The position numbers and the translations under genes are program-made. This document shows, in pieces, positions 25,428-33,547 of a DNA stretch of 64,000 nt. The notes under the pieces were generated by a model that saw nothing but the letters and a program-made list of their open reading frames with translations, searched no databases and was not told the origin of the DNA. This DNA comes from Achromobacter aegrifaciens (GTDB lineage Bacteria > Pseudomonadota > Gammaproteobacteria > Burkholderiales > Burkholderiaceae_B): contig NZ_CADIJY010000009.1 in NCBI RefSeq assembly GCF_902859735.1, positions 62,001 to 126,000 on the forward strand, read 5' to 3'. Within the stretch, counting starts at the first letter, position 1; each line of letters starts with the position of its first letter.

Positions 25428-25982
25428 TCAGGGGTTGAACTTCTTGATCCAGTCCACGTAGCGGTCCACCCAGCCTTGCAGGAATTTGCGGGTGCCTTCG
25501 TTGGTGATGTTGTACTGGTCATCGACCAGGCCTTCCGTGTATTGCAGGAAGACCTCGGGCGTGGTCAGGGCGTTGGCGCCCTCGGCGGCCAGGATGTTGC
25601 GCAGGTGTTGCTGCATCAACGCGGTGCCGGCAGCGCTGGGCGAAGTGCCGACGATGCCGACGGCCTTGCCGGTCCAGGAGTTCTGGCCCCAGGGACGCGA
25701 ACCCCAGTCGATGGCGTTCTTGATGGCGGCGGGCACGGAGCGGTTGTGCTCGGGCGACACGAACAGGATGCCCTGGGCGTCGGCGATCTGCTGCTTGAGC
25801 TTGGCGGCGGGGCCGGGCAGGTTGTTTTCGTTGTCCTGGTTGTAGAGCGGCACGTCGCCCAGGCTCACGTATTCGAACTTGAAGTCCGCGGGCACCAGCT
25901 TTTCCAGCGCGCGGGCCAGCCGCAGGTTGAACGAGGCAGCGCGCAGGCTTCCGACGAAAACGGCAATCTTGTAGGTGCTCAT
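25428..25982 (-). CDS. NAD(P)H-dependent FMN reductase (ChrR/YieF-like)
   Basis: A 184-residue flavodoxin-fold reductase. 'VFVGSLRAASFNLRLARALEKLVP' is the FMN phosphate loop and 'SPEHNRSVPAAIKNAIDWGSRP' the second flavin-binding segment, both typical of the azoreductase/chromate/quinone reductase group. It probably reduces quinones or metal oxyanions by two electrons with NAD(P)H. Start ATG 25982; an in-frame upstream extension has no support. It is a single-gene unit with a strong terminator. Confidence 0.9.
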   Translation of the reverse strand: MSTYKIAVFVGSLRAASFNLRLARALEKLVPADFKFEYVSLGDVPLYNQDNENNLPGPAAKLKQQIADAQGILFVSPEHNRSVPAAIKNAIDWGSRPWGQNSWTGKAVGIVGTSPSAAGTALMQQHLRNILAAEGANALTTPEVFLQYTEGLVDDQYNITNEGTRKFLQGWVDRYVDWIKKFNP

Positions 25983-26112
25983 GGGGCGCAGGCTCCAAGG
26001 GGTGGACGGGAATGTCAGTGTAGACCTGTAAGCAAGCCCGCTCAATCTCGATCGCGGATATGTTTATTCATGATCATGACGCGCTGATGTCGGCTGCGCG
26101 CGGGCTGGCGCA

Positions 26113-26487
26113 TCAGCTCATCAGGCTGACATGGGCAGCGACCACGCGCCATCCTTCAGGCGTGCGCATCCAGGTCTGGCTTTGCCGGCCGATGCGGTCG
26201 CTGCCGTCGCGCTGGAACTCCAGATTGGCCGTCGCGAAATCCTGGCCGTAGATGGTGACGACCGTGCGCAACACGCGGCGGGCCAGGCCTTGCGGCGAAC
26301 GCGCCGCGCGAAAGGCGCGGATGGCATCGTAGCCGTAGAGGTTTTCGCCCGCGCCATAGCGCAGCGTGTGAGGGCTGTTCCAGAAGAGCGCATCCAGCAC
26401 TTCCACCTGGTTGTTCACCAGGGCGGTTTCGTAGCGGTCCAGGGCGGCTGTGACCTCCGCCACGACGTCGGGCAGATTGATATCCAT
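26113..26487 (-). CDS. hpxZ: HpxZ/AtzH-like DUF3225 protein
   Basis: A 124-residue NTF2/SnoaL-fold protein of the DUF3225 group. Landmarks are '[29 protein letters not shown]' and '[20 protein letters not shown]'. Members are HpxZ (oxalurate/allantoin catabolism loci) and AtzH (1,3-dicarboxyurea deamidase of the cyanuric acid route). In other bacteria it stands beside the HpxX/AtzG and HpxY/AtzE genes; here those lie 1.5-3 kb upstream, separated by a GntR gene and a plus-strand gene. It starts at ATG 26487 and has its own upstream region with several small palindromes (26505-26569). Confidence 0.85.
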   Translation of the reverse strand: MDINLPDVVAEVTAALDRYETALVNNQVEVLDALFWNSPHTLRYGAGENLYGYDAIRAFRAARSPQGLARRVLRTVVTIYGQDFATANLEFQRDGSDRIGRQSQTWMRTPEGWRVVAAHVSLMS

Positions 26488-26504
26488 GCTTGCTGCTCCA
26501 GTTG

Positions 26505-26569
26505 GCACCGTTCTGGTGCGAAATATAGGGGTAATCACCAATGTGGTGTGTCTTGCGGTGCGGCGCACC
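26505..26569. promoter_or_regulatory. Cluster of small palindromes between hpxZ and the ABM gene
   Basis: Inverted pairs GCACC/GGTGC (26505-26519, 5-base spacer), CACCA/TGGTG (26536-26548) and GGTGC/GCACC (26557-26569) lie in the shared promoter region. The GGTGC-n-GCACC form recurs at 32370-32386 upstream of the ABC operon. Confidence 0.35.
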
Positions 26570-26688
26570 CATCTCCGCGGCCGCGGTCTTTCGGCCTCGT
26601 CGGGGGAGCGCGGCGCGACGATCCTGGCATGCCGCTTGCTAGGGTTAATACTGCATAACAAGCTACGCGCCGATCCAGGAGTTCCGCC

Positions 26689-27228
26689 ATGTCCCGTTCC
26701 ACCGTTCCCGCCCCGGTCACCATGCTGGTCACCCGGCACATCGCACCCGAACGCTATGGCGATTTCCTGTCCTGGATGCGCCAGGGGGAGATCCTCGCGG
26801 CAGGTTTCCCGGGCTTTCTCGGGTCCGGTGTGCTGCAGCCCGCCGAAGGCGGCGACCAGTACCAGATAGTCCTGCGTTTTGCCGACGCGGCCAGCCTCGC
26901 CCGCTGGGAAAACTCCTTGCCGCGCCGCATGTGGCTCGAACGCGGCGCGTCGCTGGTGCGCGCCAGCCACGAGCGCCGCGTCAGCGGCACGGATGACTGG
27001 TTCGCGCCCAGGACCAGCGCGCCGCCGCGCTGGAAGCAGGCCGTCAGCATCTGGCTGGCTTACTTTCCGGTGTTGCTGGCGTTTTCCGTGCTGGCCAGCG
27101 AACCGTTGAGCCTCTTGCCGGTGTTCTGGCGGGTGCTGATCACCAGCGTAGCGTTGACGCCCGTCATGGTATTCATCTGCATGCCCCTGGTGGCGCGCAT
27201 GCTGCAGCGCTGGCTGCGGGCGAGCTGA
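26689..27228 (+). CDS. Antibiotic biosynthesis monooxygenase-domain protein with C-terminal membrane segments
   Basis: A 179-residue protein: a ferredoxin-like ABM domain at residues 10-95 ('[23 protein letters not shown]', '[18 protein letters not shown]'), then two membrane segments (about 120-140 and 148-168). Similar 'ABM domain plus two TM' proteins are widespread and uncharacterised. It is on the strand opposite to hpxZ and the amidase genes, and convergent with the GntR gene. No ABM catalytic residues can be assigned. ATG 26689 follows AGGAG at 26673-26677. Confidence 0.8.
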   Translation: MSRSTVPAPVTMLVTRHIAPERYGDFLSWMRQGEILAAGFPGFLGSGVLQPAEGGDQYQIVLRFADAASLARWENSLPRRMWLERGASLVRASHERRVSGTDDWFAPRTSAPPRWKQAVSIWLAYFPVLLAFSVLASEPLSLLPVFWRVLITSVALTPVMVFICMPLVARMLQRWLRAS

Positions 27229-27237
27229 AGCAGGCAT

Positions 27238-27259
27238 GCGCGGCCGGTTCAGGCCGCGC
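27238..27259. terminator. Hairpin between convergent ABM and GntR genes
   Basis: GCGCGGCC and GGCCGCGC arms around GGTTCA overlap the GntR stop. There is no T-tract; a shared stop structure is likely. Confidence 0.5.
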
Positions 27260-27956
27260 GCGCGCTGCGGGAGGAATACAACCGGTGCAGCGTGATCTTG
27301 CGCACCGCCGCCTGGCTGCCCTGGATATGCGCGTTCAGCAGCGCAACCGAGCGTGCGGCGTCGCCGGCCAGCGCCGCGTCGAGTATGGCCGCGTGCTCTT
27401 CGTAGGTCTTGCCGATGCGTTCGGGTAGCGTGAAGTCCAGGCGCCGCACGATGCGGATGCGCTCGGTGGCTGCGCGGTGCACGCGCGCGATCTCGGGGTT
27501 GCCTGCGGCGGCCACCAGATCGATGTGAAAGCGCTCGTCCAGGTCCGCCAGCCGCTCGCTGTCGGCGGATCGTTCGCTTGGGTCCACCAGCCAGATGTCG
27601 GCCAGCGGGCGCAGCGCGCGCTGGCGTTCGGCGGCGCTGGCCGTTGCGCACAGCGACTGCACCGCGGCCGCCTCCAGCACGCTGCGAAGCTCGTAGAAAT
27701 GGTCCAGCGTGTTGAAGTCCAATGGCTTTACCAGCCAGCCATTGCGCTGGCGCACCTCCAGATAGCCTTCCCGCTCCAGCCGGAACAGGGCCTCGCGCAC
27801 CGGCGTGCGGCTGACCTGCAGGCGGTCGGCGATCTCGGTTTCAGTGAAGCGGTCGCCCGGCGCCAGCCGGAAGTCCAGGATGTCCCGCTTCAGCGTGCCG
27901 TAGGCGGTGTCGGCCAGCGTGCGCGGTATGTCGATGACGGCGAAGGCGGTTCCCAT
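27249..27956 (-). CDS. GntR-family regulator, FadR subfamily
   Basis: A 235-residue FadR-type regulator: winged helix at residues 10-80 ([40 protein letters not shown]), then an all-helical FCD effector domain with metal-site His/Asp residues around '[14 protein letters not shown]'. It is the last gene of the ABC-AtzG-AtzE operon, 21 bases after the amidase, and should control that locus. A sequence fitting the FadR-type operator (TTGTAGACAA) is in front of the operon at 32251-32260. Confidence 0.92.
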   Translation of the reverse strand: MGTAFAVIDIPRTLADTAYGTLKRDILDFRLAPGDRFTETEIADRLQVSRTPVREALFRLEREGYLEVRQRNGWLVKPLDFNTLDHFYELRSVLEAAAVQSLCATASAAERQRALRPLADIWLVDPSERSADSERLADLDERFHIDLVAAAGNPEIARVHRAATERIRIVRRLDFTLPERIGKTYEEHAAILDAALAGDAARSVALLNAHIQGSQAAVRKITLHRLYSSRSARAA

Positions 27957-27977
27957 GTGGTGGCCTCGGAGCGGTGG

Positions 27978-29366
27978 TTAAAGAGAGCGTAGGCGGGCAA
28001 TGCCGGCCTGCTGCAGCGCATGTGCGGCGCGCAGGCAATCGGCTTCGCGCCACGGCGCGCCGATCAGTTGCACGCCCAACGGCAGGTGATCGTCCTGTCC
28101 GGCTTCGGGCCAGACCGGCGCGGCGCAGACCGGCAGCCCGATGCACGACACCGGCTGCGTCAGGATGCCCATGCTGGCGCGCGCCGGCAGCCGCTGGCCG
28201 GCCAGTGTCAGCCAGTCTGCGCCGATGGGCGTGGCCGGCACCGGCGTGGCGGGGGCGATCAGTACGTCGTAGTGCTCGAACAGCGTCAGCGCTTCGCGAT
28301 AGACGCGATGGCGGATGCGCTGCGCCTGCTGCGCCCAGGTTGCGGGCACAAGGCTGCCTGCGACCAGCCGGTCGCGCGACAGCGGTTCGTAGTAGTCATA
28401 GTGCGTAACGAGCTTGCGGCGGTGCAAGGCGCCGCCTTCCGCCGCGCTGATGACGAAGGCCGCGGCGCGGGCTTGGGCCGCGCCCTGGAGTTCGACGACA
28501 GACGTGGCGTCCAGCGCGTGCGCCGCGATCTCGACGGCACGGCGGGCCTGCGGTCCGGCCCATTCGGCGAAGTAGCCGCCCAGCACCGCCACCCGCAGTC
28601 CGCGCATGCCGCCGGCCAGCGCCGCCAGCGTGGGTTCGGCCGGGCGTTGGGCGCAGGCCACGTCGTCGGCGTCCATGCCCTGCAGCGCGTCGTAGGCGGC
28701 GGCAAGGTCGCTGGCGCTGGCCGCGAACGGCCCCAGGTGGTCGAGGCTGCCGACGAACGGAAACGAGCCTGCGCGCGACAAGCGGCCGAAGGTGGGCTTC
28801 AGGCCGAACACGCCGCACAGCGAGGCGGGCACGCGGATCGAGCCGTTGGTGTCCGAGCCCAGCGTCAGCGGCACCAGGCCGCCCGCGACCGCGGCGGCGC
28901 TGCCGCCGGACGAGCCGCCGGCGATGCGGGTGGTGTCGTGAGGGTTGCGGCAGGGGCCGTAGTGGCTGTTTTCCGTGGTGAAGCCATAAGCGTGCTCGTC
29001 CATGTTCAGCGCGCCGACCAGCACCGCGCCGGCCTCGCGCATGCGTTCGACCAGTCTGGCGTCGCGCCGCGCGGGCGGGTTGGAGGCGTTGACCCGCGCG
29101 CCGGCCAGGGTGACCTGGTCGGCGATGTCGAACAGGTTCTTGACCGCATAGGGCACGCCGGCCAGCGGCGGCAGCGGCTCGCCGCGGGCGCGGCGCGCGT
29201 CGATGGCCGCCGCTTCCTGCCGCGCCCGGCTTTCGGTGATGGCGGTGAAGCAGTTGTAGCGCGGATCGCGCTCGCGCACGCGCGCCAGCGTGGCGTCCAG
29301 CACCGCCATTGCGCTGCGTTCGCCGGCGCGGACCTGGCGCGCGATATCCTGCGCGGGGCCGCTCAC
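27978..29366 (-). CDS. hpxY: AtzE/HpxY-type amidase (amidase-signature family)
   Basis: A 462-residue amidase-signature hydrolase. The catalytic Ser-cisSer-Lys region is present: Lys in 'GVPYAVKNLFDIADQVTLAG' and the Gly/Ser-rich 'TRIAGGSSGGSAAAVAGGLVP'. It is closest to AtzE (1-carboxybiuret amidohydrolase) and HpxY. The small gene upstream encodes the GatC-like partner AtzG/HpxX; the start GTG overlaps its stop (GTGA, 29363-29366), which fits a two-subunit complex. The substrate here is inferred to be a ureido or carboxyurea-type compound; a plain amide cannot be ruled out. Confidence 0.87.
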   Translation of the reverse strand: MSGPAQDIARQVRAGERSAMAVLDATLARVRERDPRYNCFTAITESRARQEAAAIDARRARGEPLPPLAGVPYAVKNLFDIADQVTLAGARVNASNPPARRDARLVERMREAGAVLVGALNMDEHAYGFTTENSHYGPCRNPHDTTRIAGGSSGGSAAAVAGGLVPLTLGSDTNGSIRVPASLCGVFGLKPTFGRLSRAGSFPFVGSLDHLGPFAASASDLAAAYDALQGMDADDVACAQRPAEPTLAALAGGMRGLRVAVLGGYFAEWAGPQARRAVEIAAHALDATSVVELQGAAQARAAAFVISAAEGGALHRRKLVTHYDYYEPLSRDRLVAGSLVPATWAQQAQRIRHRVYREALTLFEHYDVLIAPATPVPATPIGADWLTLAGQRLPARASMGILTQPVSCIGLPVCAAPVWPEAGQDDHLPLGVQLIGAPWREADCLRAAHALQQAGIARLRSL

Positions 29367-29545
29367 GGGCGGAACACCGCGGCAGATTCCAGCTCCACGG
29401 CCAGCGGCTCATCGACGAAGCCGGCCGCGATGTCCTGGATGCGCGCGAACTGCTGCGCCACGTCGGCCACGGCCTGCTCGCGCAAGGCATAGCCGGCCAG
29501 CGCCAGGGCGCTGCGCACGTATTGGTCGATGGTTTCCTGGGTCAT
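29363..29545 (-). CDS. hpxX: AtzG/HpxX-like DUF4089 small subunit
   Basis: A 60-residue, mostly helical protein ('YVRSALALAGYALREQAVADVAQQFARIQDIAAGFVDEPL') of the DUF4089 group, related to GatC and stabilising AtzE in Pseudomonas ADP. It is needed for amidase stability in the known AtzEG pair. ATG 29545 follows GGAGAG. It overlaps the amidase start by GTGA. Confidence 0.85.
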   Translation of the reverse strand: MTQETIDQYVRSALALAGYALREQAVADVAQQFARIQDIAAGFVDEPLAVELESAAVFRP

Positions 29546-29569
29546 GGCGGACTCTCCGGTACGGGTGAT

Positions 29570-30391
29570 TTACTTGCGCACTTCGCGCTGGAAGATTTCC
29601 AGGCTGAGCTTCTTCATTTCGATGAAGCTGGGTTCTGACAGCGTCGCCACCGTGCGGGGGCGCGCGTCGCGGTAATCCAGGATCTCCGCGACCCGGGTGG
29701 GCCGCTTGGTCAGCAGCAGCACCTGGTCGGCCAGGTACACGGCTTCCTCCAGGTCGTGCGACACCAGCAGCATGGTGGTGCCGGTCTGCATGAAGACCTC
29801 CTGCAGCTTTTCGCGGATGAACAGCGTCATCTCGAAGTCCAGCGCGGAGAAGGGCTCGTCCAGGAACAGCACCTCCGGTCCGGGCGCCAGCGCGCGCATG
29901 ATCGAGGCGGTCTGCTGCTGTCCGCCGGACAGTTCATAGGGGTAGCGGTTCAGGTCGAACTTGACGTCGAACGAGGCCACCAGCTCGGCGACCCGCGCAT
30001 CCACCTCGGCCTTGCTGCGGCCTTCCAGGCGCAGCGGGTAGGCGATGTTGTCGATGGTGCGCAGCCACGGGAACATGGCCTCGCGGTAGTTCTGGAAGAC
30101 GTAGCCGATCTTGGTCTGAGCCAGCGACTTGCCGTCGAACAGGATCTCGCCCGAGTCGATCGGAATCAGGCCGGCGATCATGTTGATCAACGTCGACTTG
30201 CCGCAGCCGTTGGGGCCGAACACCGAGACGATCTTGCCCTTGGGGATGTCGAGGTTGAAGTCCTCGTACAGCGGCCAGCCGGCGAAGTACTTGGTCAGCC
30301 CGCGTATGGTGATGTGGGTGCCCAGCGGGCCGGGCTCGAACGGCGCGGCGGCAGGGCCGGGGGCGATGACGGGATTGAGGACGGTGGACAT
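29570..30391 (-). CDS. ABC transporter ATP-binding protein (NitT/TauT type)
   Basis: A 273-residue ATPase of an importer. Walker A 'GPNGCGKST', Q-loop 'GYVFQNYREAMFPW', signature 'LSGGQQQ', Walker B 'VLFLDEPFSALD' and switch His in 'LLVSHDLEEA' are all present. With the permease and binding protein it forms a three-gene importer of the nitrate/sulfonate/taurine class; genes overlap or lie 3 bases apart. It is 24 bases before the DUF4089 gene, so transporter and hydrolase genes share one transcript. Confidence 0.93.
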   Translation of the reverse strand: MSTVLNPVIAPGPAAAPFEPGPLGTHITIRGLTKYFAGWPLYEDFNLDIPKGKIVSVFGPNGCGKSTLINMIAGLIPIDSGEILFDGKSLAQTKIGYVFQNYREAMFPWLRTIDNIAYPLRLEGRSKAEVDARVAELVASFDVKFDLNRYPYELSGGQQQTASIMRALAPGPEVLFLDEPFSALDFEMTLFIREKLQEVFMQTGTTMLLVSHDLEEAVYLADQVLLLTKRPTRVAEILDYRDARPRTVATLSEPSFIEMKKLSLEIFQREVRK

Positions 30392-31206
30392 CAGCGGCCG
30401 CTCCAGTGGACCACGCGCTTTTCCAGCACGAGAAAAAGAATGTTCAGCACATAGCCGAGCGCGCCGGCGGCGAGGATGGCCGCATACATGTCGCGCACGT
30501 TCAGCACCTGCTGCGCATTGATGATGCGATTGCCCAGGCCGCTGTCGGAGCCGATGAACATTTCGGCCACGATCACGATGACCAGCGCCATCGACACGCC
30601 GCTGCGCAGGCCCACGAACGTGGGCTGCAGGCTTTCCCAGATCAGCACGTCCTTGAAGATGCGCCAGCGCGACGCGCCCATCACGCGCGCCGCCATGACA
30701 CGCTGCTTGCGGGCGTTGATGACGCCGTAAGCGCTGTTGAACAGGATCACCAGCACCGCCGCGAAGGCCGCGATGGCAATCTTGTTCATGTCGGTGACGC
30801 CGAAGATCATCAGGAACAGCGGAATCAGCGCGGAAGAGGGCGTGGAGCGGAAGAAATCAATCAGAAACTCCACGCTGCGATAAGCCTTTTCGTTGCTGCC
30901 CAGCAGCACGCCCAGCGGCACGCCGATCACGCCCGCGATGAGGAAGGCCTGCAGTGTGCGGTTCAGCGACGCCAGGAAGTCCGCCAGCAGCGGGCCGCCC
31001 GCCATGCCCTTGACCAGCGCCGCAAGCGCCGCGCTGGGCGTGGGCAGCAGCACAGGGCTGACCAGTTGCAGGCGCACCACCAGGTCCCACACCACGAAGA
31101 GCGCCAGCGGGCCGATCAGCGGCAGCAGGCGGCTCGTGTCGAATTTGCGCAGGGGCCGCGCTGTCGCGGCCGGGCCGGCCGCGGTTGTTGCAGTGGTTGC
31201 GGTCAT
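30391..31206 (-). CDS. ABC transporter permease (NitT/TauT type)
   Basis: A 271-residue inner-membrane permease with about six membrane segments and the EAA-type cytoplasmic loop ('ARVMGASRWRIFKDVLIWES'). The stop shares one base with the ATPase start (TGATG). The binding-protein gene ends 3 bases before its ATG. Substrate specificity lies with the partner binding protein. Confidence 0.92.
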   Translation of the reverse strand: MTATTATTAAGPAATARPLRKFDTSRLLPLIGPLALFVVWDLVVRLQLVSPVLLPTPSAALAALVKGMAGGPLLADFLASLNRTLQAFLIAGVIGVPLGVLLGSNEKAYRSVEFLIDFFRSTPSSALIPLFLMIFGVTDMNKIAIAAFAAVLVILFNSAYGVINARKQRVMAARVMGASRWRIFKDVLIWESLQPTFVGLRSGVSMALVIVIVAEMFIGSDSGLGNRIINAQQVLNVRDMYAAILAAGALGYVLNILFLVLEKRVVHWSGR

Positions 31207-31209
31207 GGC

Positions 31210-32217
31210 TTAGCCCTTGTAGAGCATGGTCGAGACGTCGACCTTCTGGGCGAAGACGCCCTTGTCTGCGAACAGGTCGAAGAATTTCTGGAAGTGCTGG
31301 ATGTCGCCGGGCGTGAACTCGTTGTAGAGGGTGTAGGCGGCCAGCGGCACTTCCTCGGTCATCGGACCTTCGATGGCGGTGTAGCCCTTGAGGTAGGGGC
31401 GGGCCTCTTCGGGCTTGCTGCGGATCAGTTCGATGCCGCGTGCATAGGCGGCGATGAATTTCCTGCTTTCCTCGGGATGCTTCTTCAGGAAGGCGGTGGT
31501 CAGCGATGCCGACCCGCCGAACCACGGCGCCATCGGATCGCCCAGCACGTACTTGGCGATGACGCCCGATTCCAGCACGCGGGTGGTGCCGTTCAGCCTG
31601 CCCACCGTGCCCGTGGGCTCCAGCGTGTAGCAGGCGTCCAACTGGCCGGCGGCGACCGCGGCGACGTGCTGGCTTATCGCCAGCTCGACCACGGTCGCCC
31701 CGGTTGCGCCGGCGCGCTCCAGCACTGCTTTGGCCAGCGTGGCGTTCTGGATGCCGGGTCCAGATCCGACCTTTTTCCCCTTGAGGTCTGCGATGGATTT
31801 GATGGGACTGTCTTTCGCGACGATGAACTCGTCCAGCACGTGCTTGGCGTTGCTGGGATTGGACGCAAAGATCTTGAACAGGCCGGGCGAGGCGATCTCG
31901 CCGATGGCCAGGTTGGCCGAGCCGGTGCCGTTGGCGCTGCCGTCCGCGCGGCCGGCCAGCATCGCTTCCATGACCTGCTGCGCGCCCGCGAATTTCAGCG
32001 GCTCGACGTTCAACCCGGCCTCCTTGAAATAGCCCTTTTCCAGCGCCGCGTAGAACGGCAGGCCGGCCGCCACGGGCCAGAAGCCGATGCGGATGACGGG
32101 TCCCGACTGCGCGCGCGTCAGCGCCGGCGCGGCCAACGTCGCGGCGCCCAGCGCGGCGCCCTGGATCAGCCGGCGGCGGGTGGCGTTGAAGGCATGGGGC
32201 GCGTTGCGGTAGATCAT
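31210..32217 (-). CDS. ABC transporter substrate-binding protein (SsuA/NrtA-like)
   Basis: A 335-residue periplasmic binding protein with a twin-arginine type signal ('RRRLIQGAALGAATLAAPALTRAQ', the Arg-rich stretch being near the start) and NMT1/THI5-like lobes: 'IRIGFWPVAAGLPFYAALEKGYFKEAGL' is the typical opening. Start ATG 32217 follows GGAG. It is the first gene of the operon leading to AtzG and AtzE. The ligand is inferred to be the amidase substrate or its precursor. Confidence 0.9.
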   Translation of the reverse strand: MIYRNAPHAFNATRRRLIQGAALGAATLAAPALTRAQSGPVIRIGFWPVAAGLPFYAALEKGYFKEAGLNVEPLKFAGAQQVMEAMLAGRADGSANGTGSANLAIGEIASPGLFKIFASNPSNAKHVLDEFIVAKDSPIKSIADLKGKKVGSGPGIQNATLAKAVLERAGATGATVVELAISQHVAAVAAGQLDACYTLEPTGTVGRLNGTTRVLESGVIAKYVLGDPMAPWFGGSASLTTAFLKKHPEESRKFIAAYARGIELIRSKPEEARPYLKGYTAIEGPMTEEVPLAAYTLYNEFTPGDIQHFQKFFDLFADKGVFAQKVDVSTMLYKG

Positions 32218-32250
32218 GAGGGAGCTCCTGGTGTGCAAGGAAAGTGGCGC

Positions 32251-32260
32251 TTGTAGACAA
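32251..32260. promoter_or_regulatory. FadR-type GntR operator candidate
   Basis: TTGTAGACAA fits the T-N-GT-N2-AC-N-A pattern of FadR-subfamily operators and sits inside the longer arms GCTTGT/ACAAGC (32249-32262), 34 bases before the binding-protein start. Confidence 0.55.
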
Positions 32261-32369
32261 GCTGGCATACCAGGCATCAAGCAAGAGCCGTGCCAACTTC
32301 GTCCGGGGCGGCAGGCGCCCAGGGAGCGTGGCGGGCCGGCCTCGCGCTGGTGCCTCGCCTGAACCACAT

Positions 32370-32386
32370 TGGTGCACGGCGCACCA
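32370..32386. promoter_or_regulatory. Inverted repeat in the LysR/ABC intergenic region
   Basis: TGGTGC and GCACCA arms with a 5-base spacer lie in the 292-base gap between the ABC operon and the LysR gene. A similar element (GGTGC/GCACC) occurs before hpxZ. Confidence 0.4.
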
Positions 32387-32509
32387 TTGAAGGGGACATA
32401 ACCGGCCCTGTGTCGCGCTGCGCGCGATGGCGTAGCATGTGGGCGGATCGGAGCGTGCTGCTCCGGGTTCGTGAACCCTTGCGCGACGCCCTGGCTGCGT
32501 CATACCGAG

Positions 32510-33421
32510 ATGAATACGCGTTTTGTCGAAGCCTTTCTGTGGTCGGCGCGCCTGGGCAGTTTCCGGGCGGCGAGCGACCGTCTGCACATTACCCAGGCCG
32601 CCGTGGCCAATCGCATCGCGTCGCTCGAAGAGGACATAGGCGCGCGCCTGTTCGAGCGCGACGCCAAGGAGCTCAGGCTGACGGCCACCGGCACCCGGCT
32701 GCTGGACTATGGCGAACGACTGCTGGAGATCCGCCAGCAGATCTTGTCGCTGGGCAAGGGCGGCGACGAGGTCTTCGGCCTGGTGCGTATCGGCGCCATC
32801 GAGACCGTGGTGCACACCTGGCTGATCGGCTTCCTGACCAATCTGCGCTCCACCTACCCGGGCATCGAGGTCCAGCTCACCTCCGAAACTACGCGCGCGC
32901 TGCACCGGGGCTTGCGCGAGGGCACGCTCGATATCGCGCTGCAGACGGACCTGCTGAACGACAGCGGCATCATCAGCACCGCCTGCCTGCCAATGGAGAT
33001 GGGCTGGGTCGGACCGGCCGGCGACGAGGACGCTCTGAGCGCGCAACAGCTGCTGAGCGAGCCGGTGCTGACCATGAGCCCGGGATCGCAGCCGCACGAA
33101 GCGCTCAAGGCCCTGTACCGCGAAGTCGGCATGCCGCAGGGCAAAGTGCACTGCGTCAGCTCGATCTCCGCGCTGGCGCGGCTGGTGCGCAGCGGCTTCG
33201 GCCGGGCGCTGGTGCCGCTGCCGCCCATCTATGAATATGTGGCGCGAGGCGAGGTGCAGATCATCCGCTGCGACATCCCCGTGCCGCCCCAGCTGCTGGT
33301 GGTGAGTTATCTGGAAAGCGCCGGGTCGGACGCGATCCGCCTGGTGGCTGAACTCGCCAGCCGCGCTTCGGACCAGTTCACGTCGTCGGTCACTGCGCCG
33401 CGATTGGGTTCGGCGCAATAG
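32510..33421 (+). CDS. LysR-family transcriptional regulator
   Basis: A 303-residue LysR regulator: 'MNTRFVEAFLWSARLGSFRAASDRLHITQAAVANRIASLEEDIG' forms the winged helix; the effector domain holds 'VRIGAIETVVHTWLIGFLTN'. It is divergent from the ABC-amidase operon, which also contains its own GntR regulator, so one of the two may serve the downstream genes at 33548 and 34265. I use ATG 32510; an upstream in-frame start has no support. Confidence 0.9.
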   Translation: MNTRFVEAFLWSARLGSFRAASDRLHITQAAVANRIASLEEDIGARLFERDAKELRLTATGTRLLDYGERLLEIRQQILSLGKGGDEVFGLVRIGAIETVVHTWLIGFLTNLRSTYPGIEVQLTSETTRALHRGLREGTLDIALQTDLLNDSGIISTACLPMEMGWVGPAGDEDALSAQQLLSEPVLTMSPGSQPHEALKALYREVGMPQGKVHCVSSISALARLVRSGFGRALVPLPPIYEYVARGEVQIIRCDIPVPPQLLVVSYLESAGSDAIRLVAELASRASDQFTSSVTAPRLGSAQ

Positions 33422-33547
33422 TGTTATCCCTAGGGCGTCTTTCAGTAATTTTGTTGCCGCGCAGAAGAATTACTCGTTTGTCCCGGGGCAGCCGGCCGGC
33501 TGAAGATGGAGCCTTCCGTAATCGAAGGAATTTCCTGTCTTCCGCCC

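Noticed and set aside
28020-29492. Plus-strand open frame opposite the amidase
   Set aside because: The amidase on the other strand has all family motifs; this frame has none.
30857-33418. Long minus-strand open frame (853 codons)
   Set aside because: It overlaps the binding-protein and permease genes in another frame and the LysR gene on the opposite strand; composition is that of a shadow frame.
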